Positions 1-3,961 of a DNA stretch of 7,297 nucleotides are shown here, in pieces (position 1 is the first letter of the stretch; the number at the start of each line of letters is the position of its first letter). The DNA is from Lachnospiraceae bacterium UBA1251 (GTDB taxonomy: Bacteria; Bacillota; Clostridia; Lachnospirales; Lachnospiraceae), in NCBI GenBank assembly GCA_002308255.1, contig DBVZ01000105.1, positions 17,839 to 25,135 of the forward strand, written 5' to 3'. The notes below the pieces were generated by a model. It was not told where the DNA came from and did no database searches. It saw only the letters and a program-made list of their open reading frames with translations. A program made the position numbers and the translations under genes.

Positions 1-264
1 CTCGGCAATGAATTGGTGTTTCGTTTTGCCGGCGACGAATTCATAGTGCTTAAAATGACGGACGACCCGAACGCCATGAAGGCCTATATGGATAACGTCG
101 AACGGAATTTTGACAAGTACAACAGCGAGGGACGCGCATACGGGATCTCGATATCTTACGGTATCGGCAGTTACGGAAATGAGGGCGTTGACGCTTTCCT
201 GAAGGAACTGGATGAGGGAATGTACGAAATGAAGCAGGAGCATCACAATGCTGCCCGCGTGTGA
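1..264 (+). CDS. GGDEF domain protein (diguanylate cyclase family), C-terminal part only
   Basis: The frame is open from the first base and ends at TGA 262-264, so only the last 87 residues are present. They show the active-site loop FRFAGDEF (residues 7-14, an AGDEF variant of GGDEF), then an SYGIGSYG strand and the terminal DEGMYEMKQ helix that closes GGDEF domains. GGDEF domains condense two GTP into cyclic di-GMP. Alanine at the first position is compatible with activity in characterised members. The inhibitory RxxD I-site, expected five residues before the motif, reads LGNE here, so product inhibition through that site is unlikely. The sensory N-terminus lies outside the window, so the input signal is unknown. 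The gene ends seven bases before a strong palindrome. The sequence TGCTGCCCGC near its stop recurs beside the other terminator at 3882, see that entry. Confidence 0.9.
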   Translation, partial: LGNELVFRFAGDEFIVLKMTDDPNAMKAYMDNVERNFDKYNSEGRAYGISISYGIGSYGNEGVDAFLKELDEGMYEMKQEHHNAARV

Positions 265-300
265 AAAAATCGGCCCCGGCGGTCATGACCGCCGGGGCCG
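249..300 (+). repeat. Left copy of the direct repeat bracketing the accessory array
   Basis: It starts in the last codons of the GGDEF gene (TGCTGCCCGC, then RTGTRAAAA) and runs through the hairpin. The matching copy is at 3882-3938, in the same orientation, with small indels in the A-rich linker. Together the two copies enclose all AT-rich small genes and nearly all palindromic repeats of the window. They could be ends of an inserted island, a duplicated junction, or two members of a genome-wide terminator family. Confidence 0.55.
271..300. terminator. Perfect 30-bp palindromic hairpin, likely transcription terminator
   Basis: The sequence CGGCCCCGGCGGTCA pairs completely with its complement in the second half. 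It lies 6 nt after the GGDEF stop codon. The run of six A residues is on its left, so the U-tract of a classical intrinsic terminator would be on minus-strand transcripts, and the plus-strand side has no T-run. It may still act as a stem-loop end for the GGDEF transcript. Its core differs from the hairpin at 3904-3941 by one base in 24. Confidence 0.65.
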
Positions 301-312
301 ACTTGCCGACAA

Positions 313-381
313 TGGGACGGGGTACGGTTCCTTGTACCGGTTTTCATTGACAGGCCCCGGCGCATAAAGCTATACTGAAAC
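313..381 (+). repeat. Repeat module L, copy 1 (hairpin plus promoter)
   Basis: This 69-bp module aligns without gaps to 1984-2052, with about nine differences. It contains a hairpin (GGTAC at 321-325 pairing with GTACC at 334-338 around GGTTCCTT) followed eight bases later by a sigma-A promoter. The hairpin differs from copy 2 by a compensated pair (T/A here, G/C there), so the stem seems to be maintained. It lies upstream of the gene at 537. Confidence 0.8.
347..376 (+). promoter_or_regulatory. Repeat-borne sigma-A promoter upstream of the gene at 537
   Basis: The -35 box TTGACA (347-352) is a perfect match. The spacer is 18 bp and the -10 box is TATACT (371-376, five of six). Transcription would start near 383, giving a leader of about 150 nt before the ATG at 537. 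Both boxes and the spacing are identical in the second copy at 2018-2047, although the spacer sequence has diverged, which argues that promoter function is retained. Confidence 0.7.
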
Positions 382-410
382 AGAGTGATCGAACGGCGCG
401 GGGGAATGTT

Positions 411-473
411 AAGGCGAAACATGGAGGACACAGGGTGCCGAGGCTGAACACATAGAACCGTCCCCTGTGCACA
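411..473 (+). repeat. Repeat module R, copy 1 (63-bp leader element)
   Basis: This is identical to 2307-2369 at 62 of 63 positions. It starts AAGGCGAAACATGGAGG and ends CCCCTGTGCACA. CACAGGG at 429-435 can pair with CCCTGTG at 463-469, enclosing a 27-nt loop. Read on the minus strand, its right half is CACAGGGGACGGTTC, the core shared by the other repeats of the array. It lies in the 5' leader of the gene at 537, just as copy 2 lies in the leader of its paralogue at 2398. Confidence 0.85.
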
Positions 474-536
474 CGACTTATGGTGTTATTTCACGCAGTG
501 GGTCCATACAAATTATGCAATAGTAGGGGAACACAG

Positions 537-1010
537 ATGGGGTGTTATTTTGTGATGAGCATGAGATTTAATAAATGTACCGCTTATGATTTCGGATTAT
601 TACCCAAAGATACTGATACGGCAATTGATCCGGACGAAAACTCGATATGGAAAAAAACTTCTTTATATGATTTCGGCTGGGGAAAAGAAAATGGATTTTA
701 CAAATTCCCACTTCCCGGTTTTGACACTCTTTTTGAACTCGCATTGTACAGCAATGATGAAGAAGATACATATGGCGCCGCATCTGTTATTCTTGATAAA
801 TATGCAGACGAATTGTTGTGCAAATGCGAGAGTTTTATGAATGACAGCTGCAAAGTAAAAGAGTTCAAAAGGATGGCAAAGGTATTCAAATTGAATATAC
901 CGATAAACAGGTGTTCTGCCGGTGAAAAAACATTCGAACAAGTGCAAAATGATTATACAAGGTGGGAAAAAGTGTCTGGAATGGCTGAGAAGATAATACA
1001 GTGCGAATAA
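537..1010 (+). CDS. Hypothetical protein, LYDFGWG-family paralogue 1 (157 aa)
   Basis: I do not recognise a named family. The start at ATG 537 is chosen because AGGGGA (525-530) stands six bases before it; the in-frame ATG at 480 has no ribosome binding site. The protein is soluble, with no signal peptide or membrane segment, and rather acidic. It is a diverged paralogue of the product of 2398-2961. Shared blocks are LYDFGWG plus a following aromatic and proline-rich stretch (residues 43-60), YGAASVILDKYADELL (79-94) and a C-terminal T-x-E-x-V-x-x-DY-x-x-W pattern (residues 132-143). GC content is about 38 percent in sampled stretches, far below the flanking core genes, which suggests horizontal acquisition. 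It has its own repeat-borne promoter, and a 164-bp repeat begins at the base after its stop codon. Small, soluble, tandem-diversified proteins of this kind are often immunity proteins of toxin systems, but that is inference and no toxin partner is adjacent. Confidence 0.75.
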   Translation: MGCYFVMSMRFNKCTAYDFGLLPKDTDTAIDPDENSIWKKTSLYDFGWGKENGFYKFPLPGFDTLFELALYSNDEEDTYGAASVILDKYADELLCKCESFMNDSCKVKEFKRMAKVFKLNIPINRCSAGEKTFEQVQNDYTRWEKVSGMAEKIIQCE

Positions 1011-1173
1011 CACAGGGGACGGTTTCCACGTCCCAAATTAAGAAAAAGGCAACACAAAACCAAGCCCGGCTTTGTGCTGCGCAAAAAAACGGGAAGTAAA
1101 GTGCCGACTCCCGATGTCCGCGCTTATCTCGCTAAGGCGTTCTATGACGCAAAACAGCGGCGTAGTGCAGCTT
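1011..1173 (+). repeat. Repeat C, copy 1 (163 bp, directly after a stop codon)
   Basis: It begins CACAGGGGACGGTTTCCA immediately after the TAA of the preceding gene and ends CAGCTT. Copy 2 at 3623-3786 differs at about ten positions, including one extra A in an A-run. An internal stem (GCAACACAAA with TTTGTGCTGC) followed on the minus strand by CTTTTTCTTAATT would behave as a minus-strand intrinsic terminator. Short open frames cross it, but they are not conserved in phase between the copies. Confidence 0.85.
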
Positions 1174-1180
1174 GAAAAAC

Positions 1181-1208
1181 ACAGCACAGGGGACAGCCCC
1201 CTGTGAGC
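1181..1208 (+). repeat. Short palindromic repeat P, copy 1
   Basis: The 28-bp unit starts ACAGCACAGGGGACAG and forms a hairpin with CACAGGGG at 1185-1192 pairing with CCCCTGTG at 1198-1205. It matches 2963-2990 with two differences. It separates repeat C from the gene remnant that follows. Confidence 0.8.
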
Positions 1209-1210
1209 AG

Positions 1211-1357
1211 TCTACAAGTTCATATACTGAAAATAGACAATCCTTGCTTTCATGGGACCGGAATATTGATAATTATATTTCAAGTAGTGTTGATTTTGAT
1301 TTATATAGATCTCAACCAATTGAGGCAGATGCGCGTTATTTTGCAAGACAGCAATGA
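1211..1357 (+). pseudogene. Start-less 3' gene fragment, possible zincin-type toxin or peptidase tail
   Basis: This is an AT-rich open frame of 48 codons ending at TGA 1355-1357. Its sequence begins abruptly at the edge of the palindromic repeat. It has no ATG or GTG start and no ribosome binding site in the unique part, so it looks like the 3' end of a longer gene cut off by the repeat. The C-terminus reads LYRSQPIEADARYFARQQ. A pattern of aromatic, QP-x-E-x-DA-x-x-FA is typical of the helix supplying the third metal ligand in zincin-like metallopeptidases and some polymorphic-toxin tips. The HExxH part would be in the missing N-terminal portion, so the assignment cannot be tested here. The next gene starts 18 bases later on the same strand, which fits a toxin-remnant plus partner arrangement. 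Confidence 0.4.
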
Positions 1358-1375
1358 CAAACGAAAAAGAGCAAA

Positions 1376-1846
1376 ATGAAAAAGAAAAACATATTTTTTT
1401 GTGTTGTAATTATGCTTATCGGAATGACAGCAGTATTATACTTGCGTATCCGGACAAAAACCGACCTTGCAGTTCAGGGAGAAAATAAAACCGCCGCAAA
1501 GCAGGATATAGATGAAAACGAAATAATTGACGGTAATTACGCTCTCTTGACTGAAACGGATTTCCTGTCACCGGAAGGCGCGCGGCTTATCGCCGAAGCC
1601 TGTGTGTCGTTCAGCGATAATAATGATCGCTATAGTTCCAAAATCGTTTCGGCAAAAGAAGTCGGTATTTGGCACGCGGAAAAAAATAAGTATTATATCG
1701 AGATCGGTACAGACGATGGCACAAGACTTTTCTTCCTTGTTCCGGGATATAAAACCAAGTATGCAAACTGGATAGAGGAGATATGGCGGGACAGCGTCGG
1801 AAAAGACGGTACCATACTGTTGATGTACGTCGACGATCTTGCATAG
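1376..1846 (+). CDS. Hypothetical membrane-anchored protein (156 aa)
   Basis: I recognise no family. The start ATG 1376 is followed by MKKKN and a hydrophobic stretch of about 18 residues (IFFCVVIMLIGMTAVLYL, residues 6-23), then RIRTK. This reads as an uncleaved signal anchor or a signal peptide without a lipobox, placing the remaining 130 residues outside the membrane. The exported part is acidic, with a predicted alpha/beta character and the stretches YYIEIGTDDGTRLFFLVPGY and a C-terminal ILLMYVDDLA. Only a weak AAAGAG precedes the start, so expression may depend on translational coupling with the fragment ending at 1357. The stop is followed by GGGACAGGGTACTGTC, another variant of the palindromic family. 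It could be a partner or immunity protein of the truncated gene upstream, by position only. Confidence 0.7.
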   Translation: MKKKNIFFCVVIMLIGMTAVLYLRIRTKTDLAVQGENKTAAKQDIDENEIIDGNYALLTETDFLSPEGARLIAEACVSFSDNNDRYSSKIVSAKEVGIWHAEKNKYYIEIGTDDGTRLFFLVPGYKTKYANWIEEIWRDSVGKDGTILLMYVDDLA

Positions 1847-1983
1847 AACAAGGCAACACATGGGACAGGGTACTGTCAGGGCGAAAAGCAGTGCAGGGCG
1901 GTAAGCCAAACGCGGGCGCCCGACCGGCCTCGACTCAGCGGGACAAAACGAAAGAAGAACATACGGCACAGAGGACGGTCCCG

Positions 1984-2052
1984 TGGGACACGGGACGGTT
2001 CCTTGTCCCGGCTTGCCTTGACAGCCCCCGGAGCATAAAGCTATACTGAAAC
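1984..2052 (+). repeat. Repeat module L, copy 2 (hairpin plus promoter)
   Basis: It aligns base for base with 313-381. Its hairpin GGGACGGTTCCTTGTCCC (1992-2009) is followed after eight bases by the promoter. The same 18-mer recurs exactly, in inverted orientation, at 2280-2297. Confidence 0.85.
2018..2047 (+). promoter_or_regulatory. Repeat-borne sigma-A promoter upstream of the structured segment and the gene at 2398
   Basis: TTGACA (2018-2023), an 18-bp spacer and TATACT (2042-2047) match the copy at 347-376 exactly in both boxes. The predicted start near 2054 would give an unusually long leader of about 340 nt, most of it strongly structured, before the ATG at 2398. It could instead drive a separate small RNA. 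Confidence 0.7.
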
Positions 2053-2053
2053 G

Positions 2054-2304
2054 ACGTATCTGTCAGAAAACCCGGGACGACAGAAGAACAGGCAAGAGCC
2101 GGTCTGAGGCAGGTCCCGGGCTGTGCGGGCACAGCCGAATTTCAGGCCCTTCCCACTGCGCGGCGAAACGAGATAATATCTCATTTGCTCGGCGACGTTC
2201 TTTCCGCGCGGCAGATATCCCGATTAGCGGGCGTCCCGTAATCGTCTGCCGCGAGGCGCGCAATGTGATTTGAAGAAGTGGGACAAGGAACCGTCCCCTG
2301 TCCC
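2054..2304 (+). ncRNA. Candidate structured RNA or structured leader
   Basis: Several stems follow one another. CCCGGGAC (2071-2078) pairs with GTCCCGGG (2113-2120). GCTGTG (2120-2125) pairs with CACAGC (2130-2135). GAGAT and ATCTC pair around 2170-2182. CGCGGCAGA (2207-2215) pairs with TCTGCCGCG (2245-2253), enclosing CGATTA and TAATCG with CGGG and CCCG inside (2221-2244). TCTGTC (2059-2064) can also pair with GACAGA (2078-2083) as a competing 5' stem. No known riboswitch or RNA family was recognised, and the 3' end is not defined by a clear U-tract, so this is a structural candidate only. Confidence 0.35.
2207..2253. repeat. Long nested stem-loop
   Basis: A nine-pair outer stem, a five-base bulge (TATCC) on the 5' side, then an inner stem of six plus four pairs with one unpaired G around a CGT loop. 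It is the strongest secondary structure of the intergenic region and would be stable in RNA of either strand. Confidence 0.75.
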
Positions 2305-2306
2305 GC

Positions 2307-2369
2307 AAGGCGAAACATGGAGGACACAGGGTGCCGAGGCTGAACACATAGAACCGTCCCTTGTGCACA
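2307..2369 (+). repeat. Repeat module R, copy 2 (63-bp leader element)
   Basis: It is identical to 411-473 except for T at 2361 in place of C. The change keeps the CACAGGG stem as a G-U pair in RNA. It ends 28 bases before the start of the LYDFGWG paralogue at 2398. Confidence 0.85.
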
Positions 2370-2397
2370 TTCTGATTGAATAAGAACGGGTAGATTT

Positions 2398-2961
2398 ATG
2401 CAACAGTTTTTTTATATTACAATTCACTTTTATCCCGAGTATGAAGGTGTCGAATTTATTAAGCAACATGCTGATCTTTATCAACGCATTGAAAATGGAG
2501 AATTGTACCGTAAAAGACTGCTATATGATTTCGGATGGGGTCAGGAGTATGGATATGAATTGCTGCCGCCGCTATCATTTAATAAATTAATCGGATTGGT
2601 TGAGCAGCCAAAGCCGCTGATGCCTCGAAAAAAAAGGCATAATTCTACCGTAGATCAGGATCAGCAAGCAAATATCTGGCGCAGCAACTTGTTTGGCGCG
2701 GTGGCGGTTATCATGCAGGATCATGCTGAGGAACTGGTTGAGTTCTTGTCAACAAAAGTCGACACTTCGTATTTTTTCAACACAAGTATTCGAGAGATTT
2801 TTAAGTGGTTTTCTTTCGACTCAAGAAAGGGTGAAAAGGGACGTATTCCAGGTGGGGTTGGCACTCGTTCATATGAGGATATTCTGAAAGAATATCCGAA
2901 ATGGAGAGATATTTCTCAAAAGATTTGTAACCAAATATATGAAACTCGGGAGGACGATTAA
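2398..2961 (+). CDS. Hypothetical protein, LYDFGWG-family paralogue 2 (187 aa)
   Basis: I recognise no named family. ATG 2398 is the first start after the repeat leader; the preceding GAACGGGTAG is a poor ribosome binding site. The product is soluble without a signal peptide. It shares with the product of 537-1010 the block LYDFGWGQEYGY (residues 42-53), FGAVAVIMQDHAEELV (99-114) and the C-terminal T-x-x-YE-x-I-x-x-EY-x-x-W pattern (156-169). An N-terminal stretch and a basic insert PRKKRHN (76-82) are its own, making it 30 residues longer. It is AT-rich against GC-rich flanks. The pair has the same genetic setting (module L, module R, gene, palindromic repeat after the stop), so the setting was probably duplicated or moved with the gene. 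An immunity-type or effector-partner role is possible but unproven. Confidence 0.8.
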   Translation: MQQFFYITIHFYPEYEGVEFIKQHADLYQRIENGELYRKRLLYDFGWGQEYGYELLPPLSFNKLIGLVEQPKPLMPRKKRHNSTVDQDQQANIWRSNLFGAVAVIMQDHAEELVEFLSTKVDTSYFFNTSIREIFKWFSFDSRKGEKGRIPGGVGTRSYEDILKEYPKWRDISQKICNQIYETREDD

Positions 2962-2962
2962 T

Positions 2963-2990
2963 ACAGCACAGGGGACAGTCCCCTGTGTGC
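2963..2990 (+). repeat. Short palindromic repeat P, copy 2
   Basis: CACAGGGGAC (2967-2976) and GTCCCCTGTG (2978-2987) form a perfect inverted repeat around a single A. It begins two bases after the stop codon of the preceding gene and matches 1181-1208 with two differences. In copy 1 the arms are shorter because one base has changed. Confidence 0.85.
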
Positions 2991-2996
2991 GGCCCT

Positions 2997-3026
2997 TGGA
3001 CATTAGATGGCGTGCCTTACTATGAT
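2997..3026 (+). promoter_or_regulatory. Probable promoter of the lipoprotein gene
   Basis: TGGACA (2997-3002, five of six) is followed after 18 bp by TATGAT (3021-3026, five of six), predicting a start near 3033 and a leader of about 35 nt. The ten-base palindrome ATTGCGCAAT (3025-3034) overlaps the -10 box and start point and could be a regulator site, though it is short. Confidence 0.45.
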
Positions 3027-3067
3027 TGCGCAATAATCTACTATGCAGTAGGGACTTGAGGTGCATT

Positions 3068-3613
3068 ATGCGGGTAAAAAAATGTTATTCTTTAATTGCT
3101 GTTATAGTGTTACTGCTCATGATTTGTTCTTGTGCCAAAGGAGGAAGAAATTTGATAATTGCAATATCCCCGCCGGATAAAAGTATGGTTGATTTGGCAT
3201 CCAAGGTTTATGATGAACAGCAATTGTCGGAACTTGTAAAGTTCAACGGTTCGCTGAATGAGTTGAACGCTGAATATCCCATTGAATGTTTAAGAGAAGA
3301 TAACGGTACGTATCGGGCATCATACCTTGGCGATGGAAGCATAGCAGTAATTCTGTTTGACGATTCCGGCAATATACTTTTTGGGAATATCTATAGTACT
3401 CAGCTGACAAAATCTGATTTTGACGGACTGACAAAAGGTCTGTTGATAGAAGAAGTGAAAACAATTGATCCTAATGGAGGATATTTATTCCTTTATACCG
3501 GTAGAAATGATACACCGAAAGTGTCTTCCCATTACACAAAAGATGGCTACCTGATTACCATCGAATATGATGATTTGAATTCTATCATAAGCATAAATGA
3601 AGAACTGATATGA
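3068..3613 (+). CDS. Putative lipoprotein of unknown function (181 aa)
   Basis: The start at ATG 3068 is preferred over the upstream in-frame start at 3026 because TTGAGGTG precedes it at good spacing and because it places a signal peptide exactly at the N-terminus: MRVKK, a hydrophobic core (residues 7-19), and the lipobox ICSC with Cys22 as the likely lipidated residue. The mature domain of about 160 residues would be anchored on the outer face of the cytoplasmic membrane. It contains the stretches YRASYLGDGSIAVILFDDSG and a C-terminal YLITIEYDDLNSIISINEEL, which suggest a small beta-rich fold. I do not recognise the family. It is AT-rich like its neighbours in the array. Repeat C copy 2 begins ten bases after its stop. 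Surface lipoproteins can act as immunity or binding proteins, but nothing here shows which. Confidence 0.8.
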   Translation: MRVKKCYSLIAVIVLLLMICSCAKGGRNLIIAISPPDKSMVDLASKVYDEQQLSELVKFNGSLNELNAEYPIECLREDNGTYRASYLGDGSIAVILFDDSGNILFGNIYSTQLTKSDFDGLTKGLLIEEVKTIDPNGGYLFLYTGRNDTPKVSSHYTKDGYLITIEYDDLNSIISINEELI

Positions 3614-3622
3614 GTCAGACAT

Positions 3623-3786
3623 CACAGGGGACGGTTTCCACGTCCCAAATTAAGAAAAAGGCAGCACAAAACCAAGCCCGTCCTTGTGCTGCGCAAAAAA
3701 AACGGGAAGTAAAGCGCCGACTCCCGGTTTCCGCGCTTATCTCGCCAAGGCGTTCTATGACGCAAAACAGCGGAGTGGTGCAGCTT
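3623..3786 (+). repeat. Repeat C, copy 2 (164 bp, shortly after a stop codon)
   Basis: About 94 percent identical to 1011-1173 and in the same orientation. Here the internal stem is perfect: GCAGCACAA (3661-3669) pairs with TTGTGCTGC, while copy 1 has one mismatch in that stem. On the minus strand the stem is followed by CTTTTTCTTAATT, a terminator-like arrangement. In this copy an eight-A run replaces the seven-A run, shifting any reading frame. Confidence 0.85.
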
Positions 3787-3881
3787 TCGTGAATTGTGTG
3801 CGCAGCTTGGCATCATGCGCTGTTCCGAGTGTTCGCTTCAACAGCGTCCGGTTTTCCGCCGTGCGATAGTCCGCTGTGCGC

Positions 3882-3938
3882 TGCTGCCCGCATGTAAAAC
3901 GAAAAACCGTCCCCGGCGGTCATGGCCGCCGGGGACGG
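3882..3938 (+). repeat. Right copy of the direct repeat bracketing the accessory array
   Basis: TGCTGCCCGC (3882-3891), ATGTAAAA and the hairpin core CCCCGGCGGTCATG correspond in order to 249-300. In frame it would read AAR-M-stop, resembling the AARV-stop end of the GGDEF protein, but the preceding coding sequence is not recognisable here. GC-rich sequence at 3787-3881 between repeat C and this copy holds no gene that I can support. Confidence 0.5.
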
Positions 3939-3941
3939 TTT
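3904..3941 (-). terminator. Intrinsic terminator of the aldo/keto reductase gene
   Basis: A 16-bp perfect stem (AAACCGTCCCCGGCGG at 3904-3919 with its complement at 3926-3941) encloses a six-base loop. On the minus strand the stem ends in a U-run (GGTTTTTC), and it lies 20 bases after the reductase stop codon. The GGACGG part of the stem resembles the core of the palindromic repeats. Confidence 0.9.
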
Positions 3942-3961
3942 ATAAGCTGATCGTTTTGCGT

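Larger units (their letters stand above)
1985..2304. mobile_element. 320-bp element bounded by 25-bp inverted repeats (MITE/REP-like)
   Basis: The left end GGGACA-c-GGGACGGTTCCTTGTCCC (1985-2009) is the inverse of the right end at 2280-2304 with a single mismatch. No protein is encoded inside. Small size, terminal inverted repeats and repeat-related ends fit a non-autonomous mobile element. The similar core sequence elsewhere in the window fits REP-type elements, which in other bacteria are moved by Y1 (RAYT) transposases. No transposase is visible here. In the paralogous upstream region (381-411) the interior is replaced by only 29 bp, so this interior was gained or lost between the two copies. 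Confidence 0.55.
1847..2397. other. 551-bp intergenic region rich in repeats and hairpins
   Basis: No convincing gene is present. From left to right it holds a GACAG/CTGTC mini-hairpin, a GC-rich unique stretch (about 1880-1965), a variant core CACAGAGGACGGTCCCGTG at about 1968-1986, module L with its promoter, a dense run of hairpins, the inverted end at 2280-2304, and module R leading into the gene at 2398. The individual parts are listed separately. Confidence 0.75.

Noticed and set aside
480..536. Upstream start at ATG 480 for the first LYDFGWG gene
   Set aside because: No ribosome binding site precedes it, whereas AGGGGA with a six-base spacer precedes ATG 537.
482..550. GGTGTTATTT repeated at 482-491 and 541-550 as a possible target-site duplication
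   Set aside because: Ten bases of AT-rich sequence separated by 49 bp, with nothing mobile-looking in between, can arise by chance or by slippage. Not enough to claim an insertion.
1568..2132. Minus-strand and plus-strand frames through 1568-2132
   Set aside because: They run through the hairpin and promoter modules or antisense to the 1376 gene, have no ribosome binding sites, and share only repeat-derived peptides.
1011..3786. Integron cassette array with attC sites
   Set aside because: The gene-plus-repeat order is suggestive, but no GTTRRRY/RYYYAAC core pairs bound the repeats, the repeats are of several unrelated lengths, and no integrase is seen.
313..3786. CRISPR array
   Set aside because: The repeats are palindromic, unevenly spaced by hundreds of bases and separated by genes. 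There are no regular spacers and no cas genes.
3610..3869. Short plus-strand frames across repeat C copy 2
   Set aside because: The frames lie in repeat sequence, and a one-base indel between the two repeat copies shifts them, so a conserved protein is unlikely.
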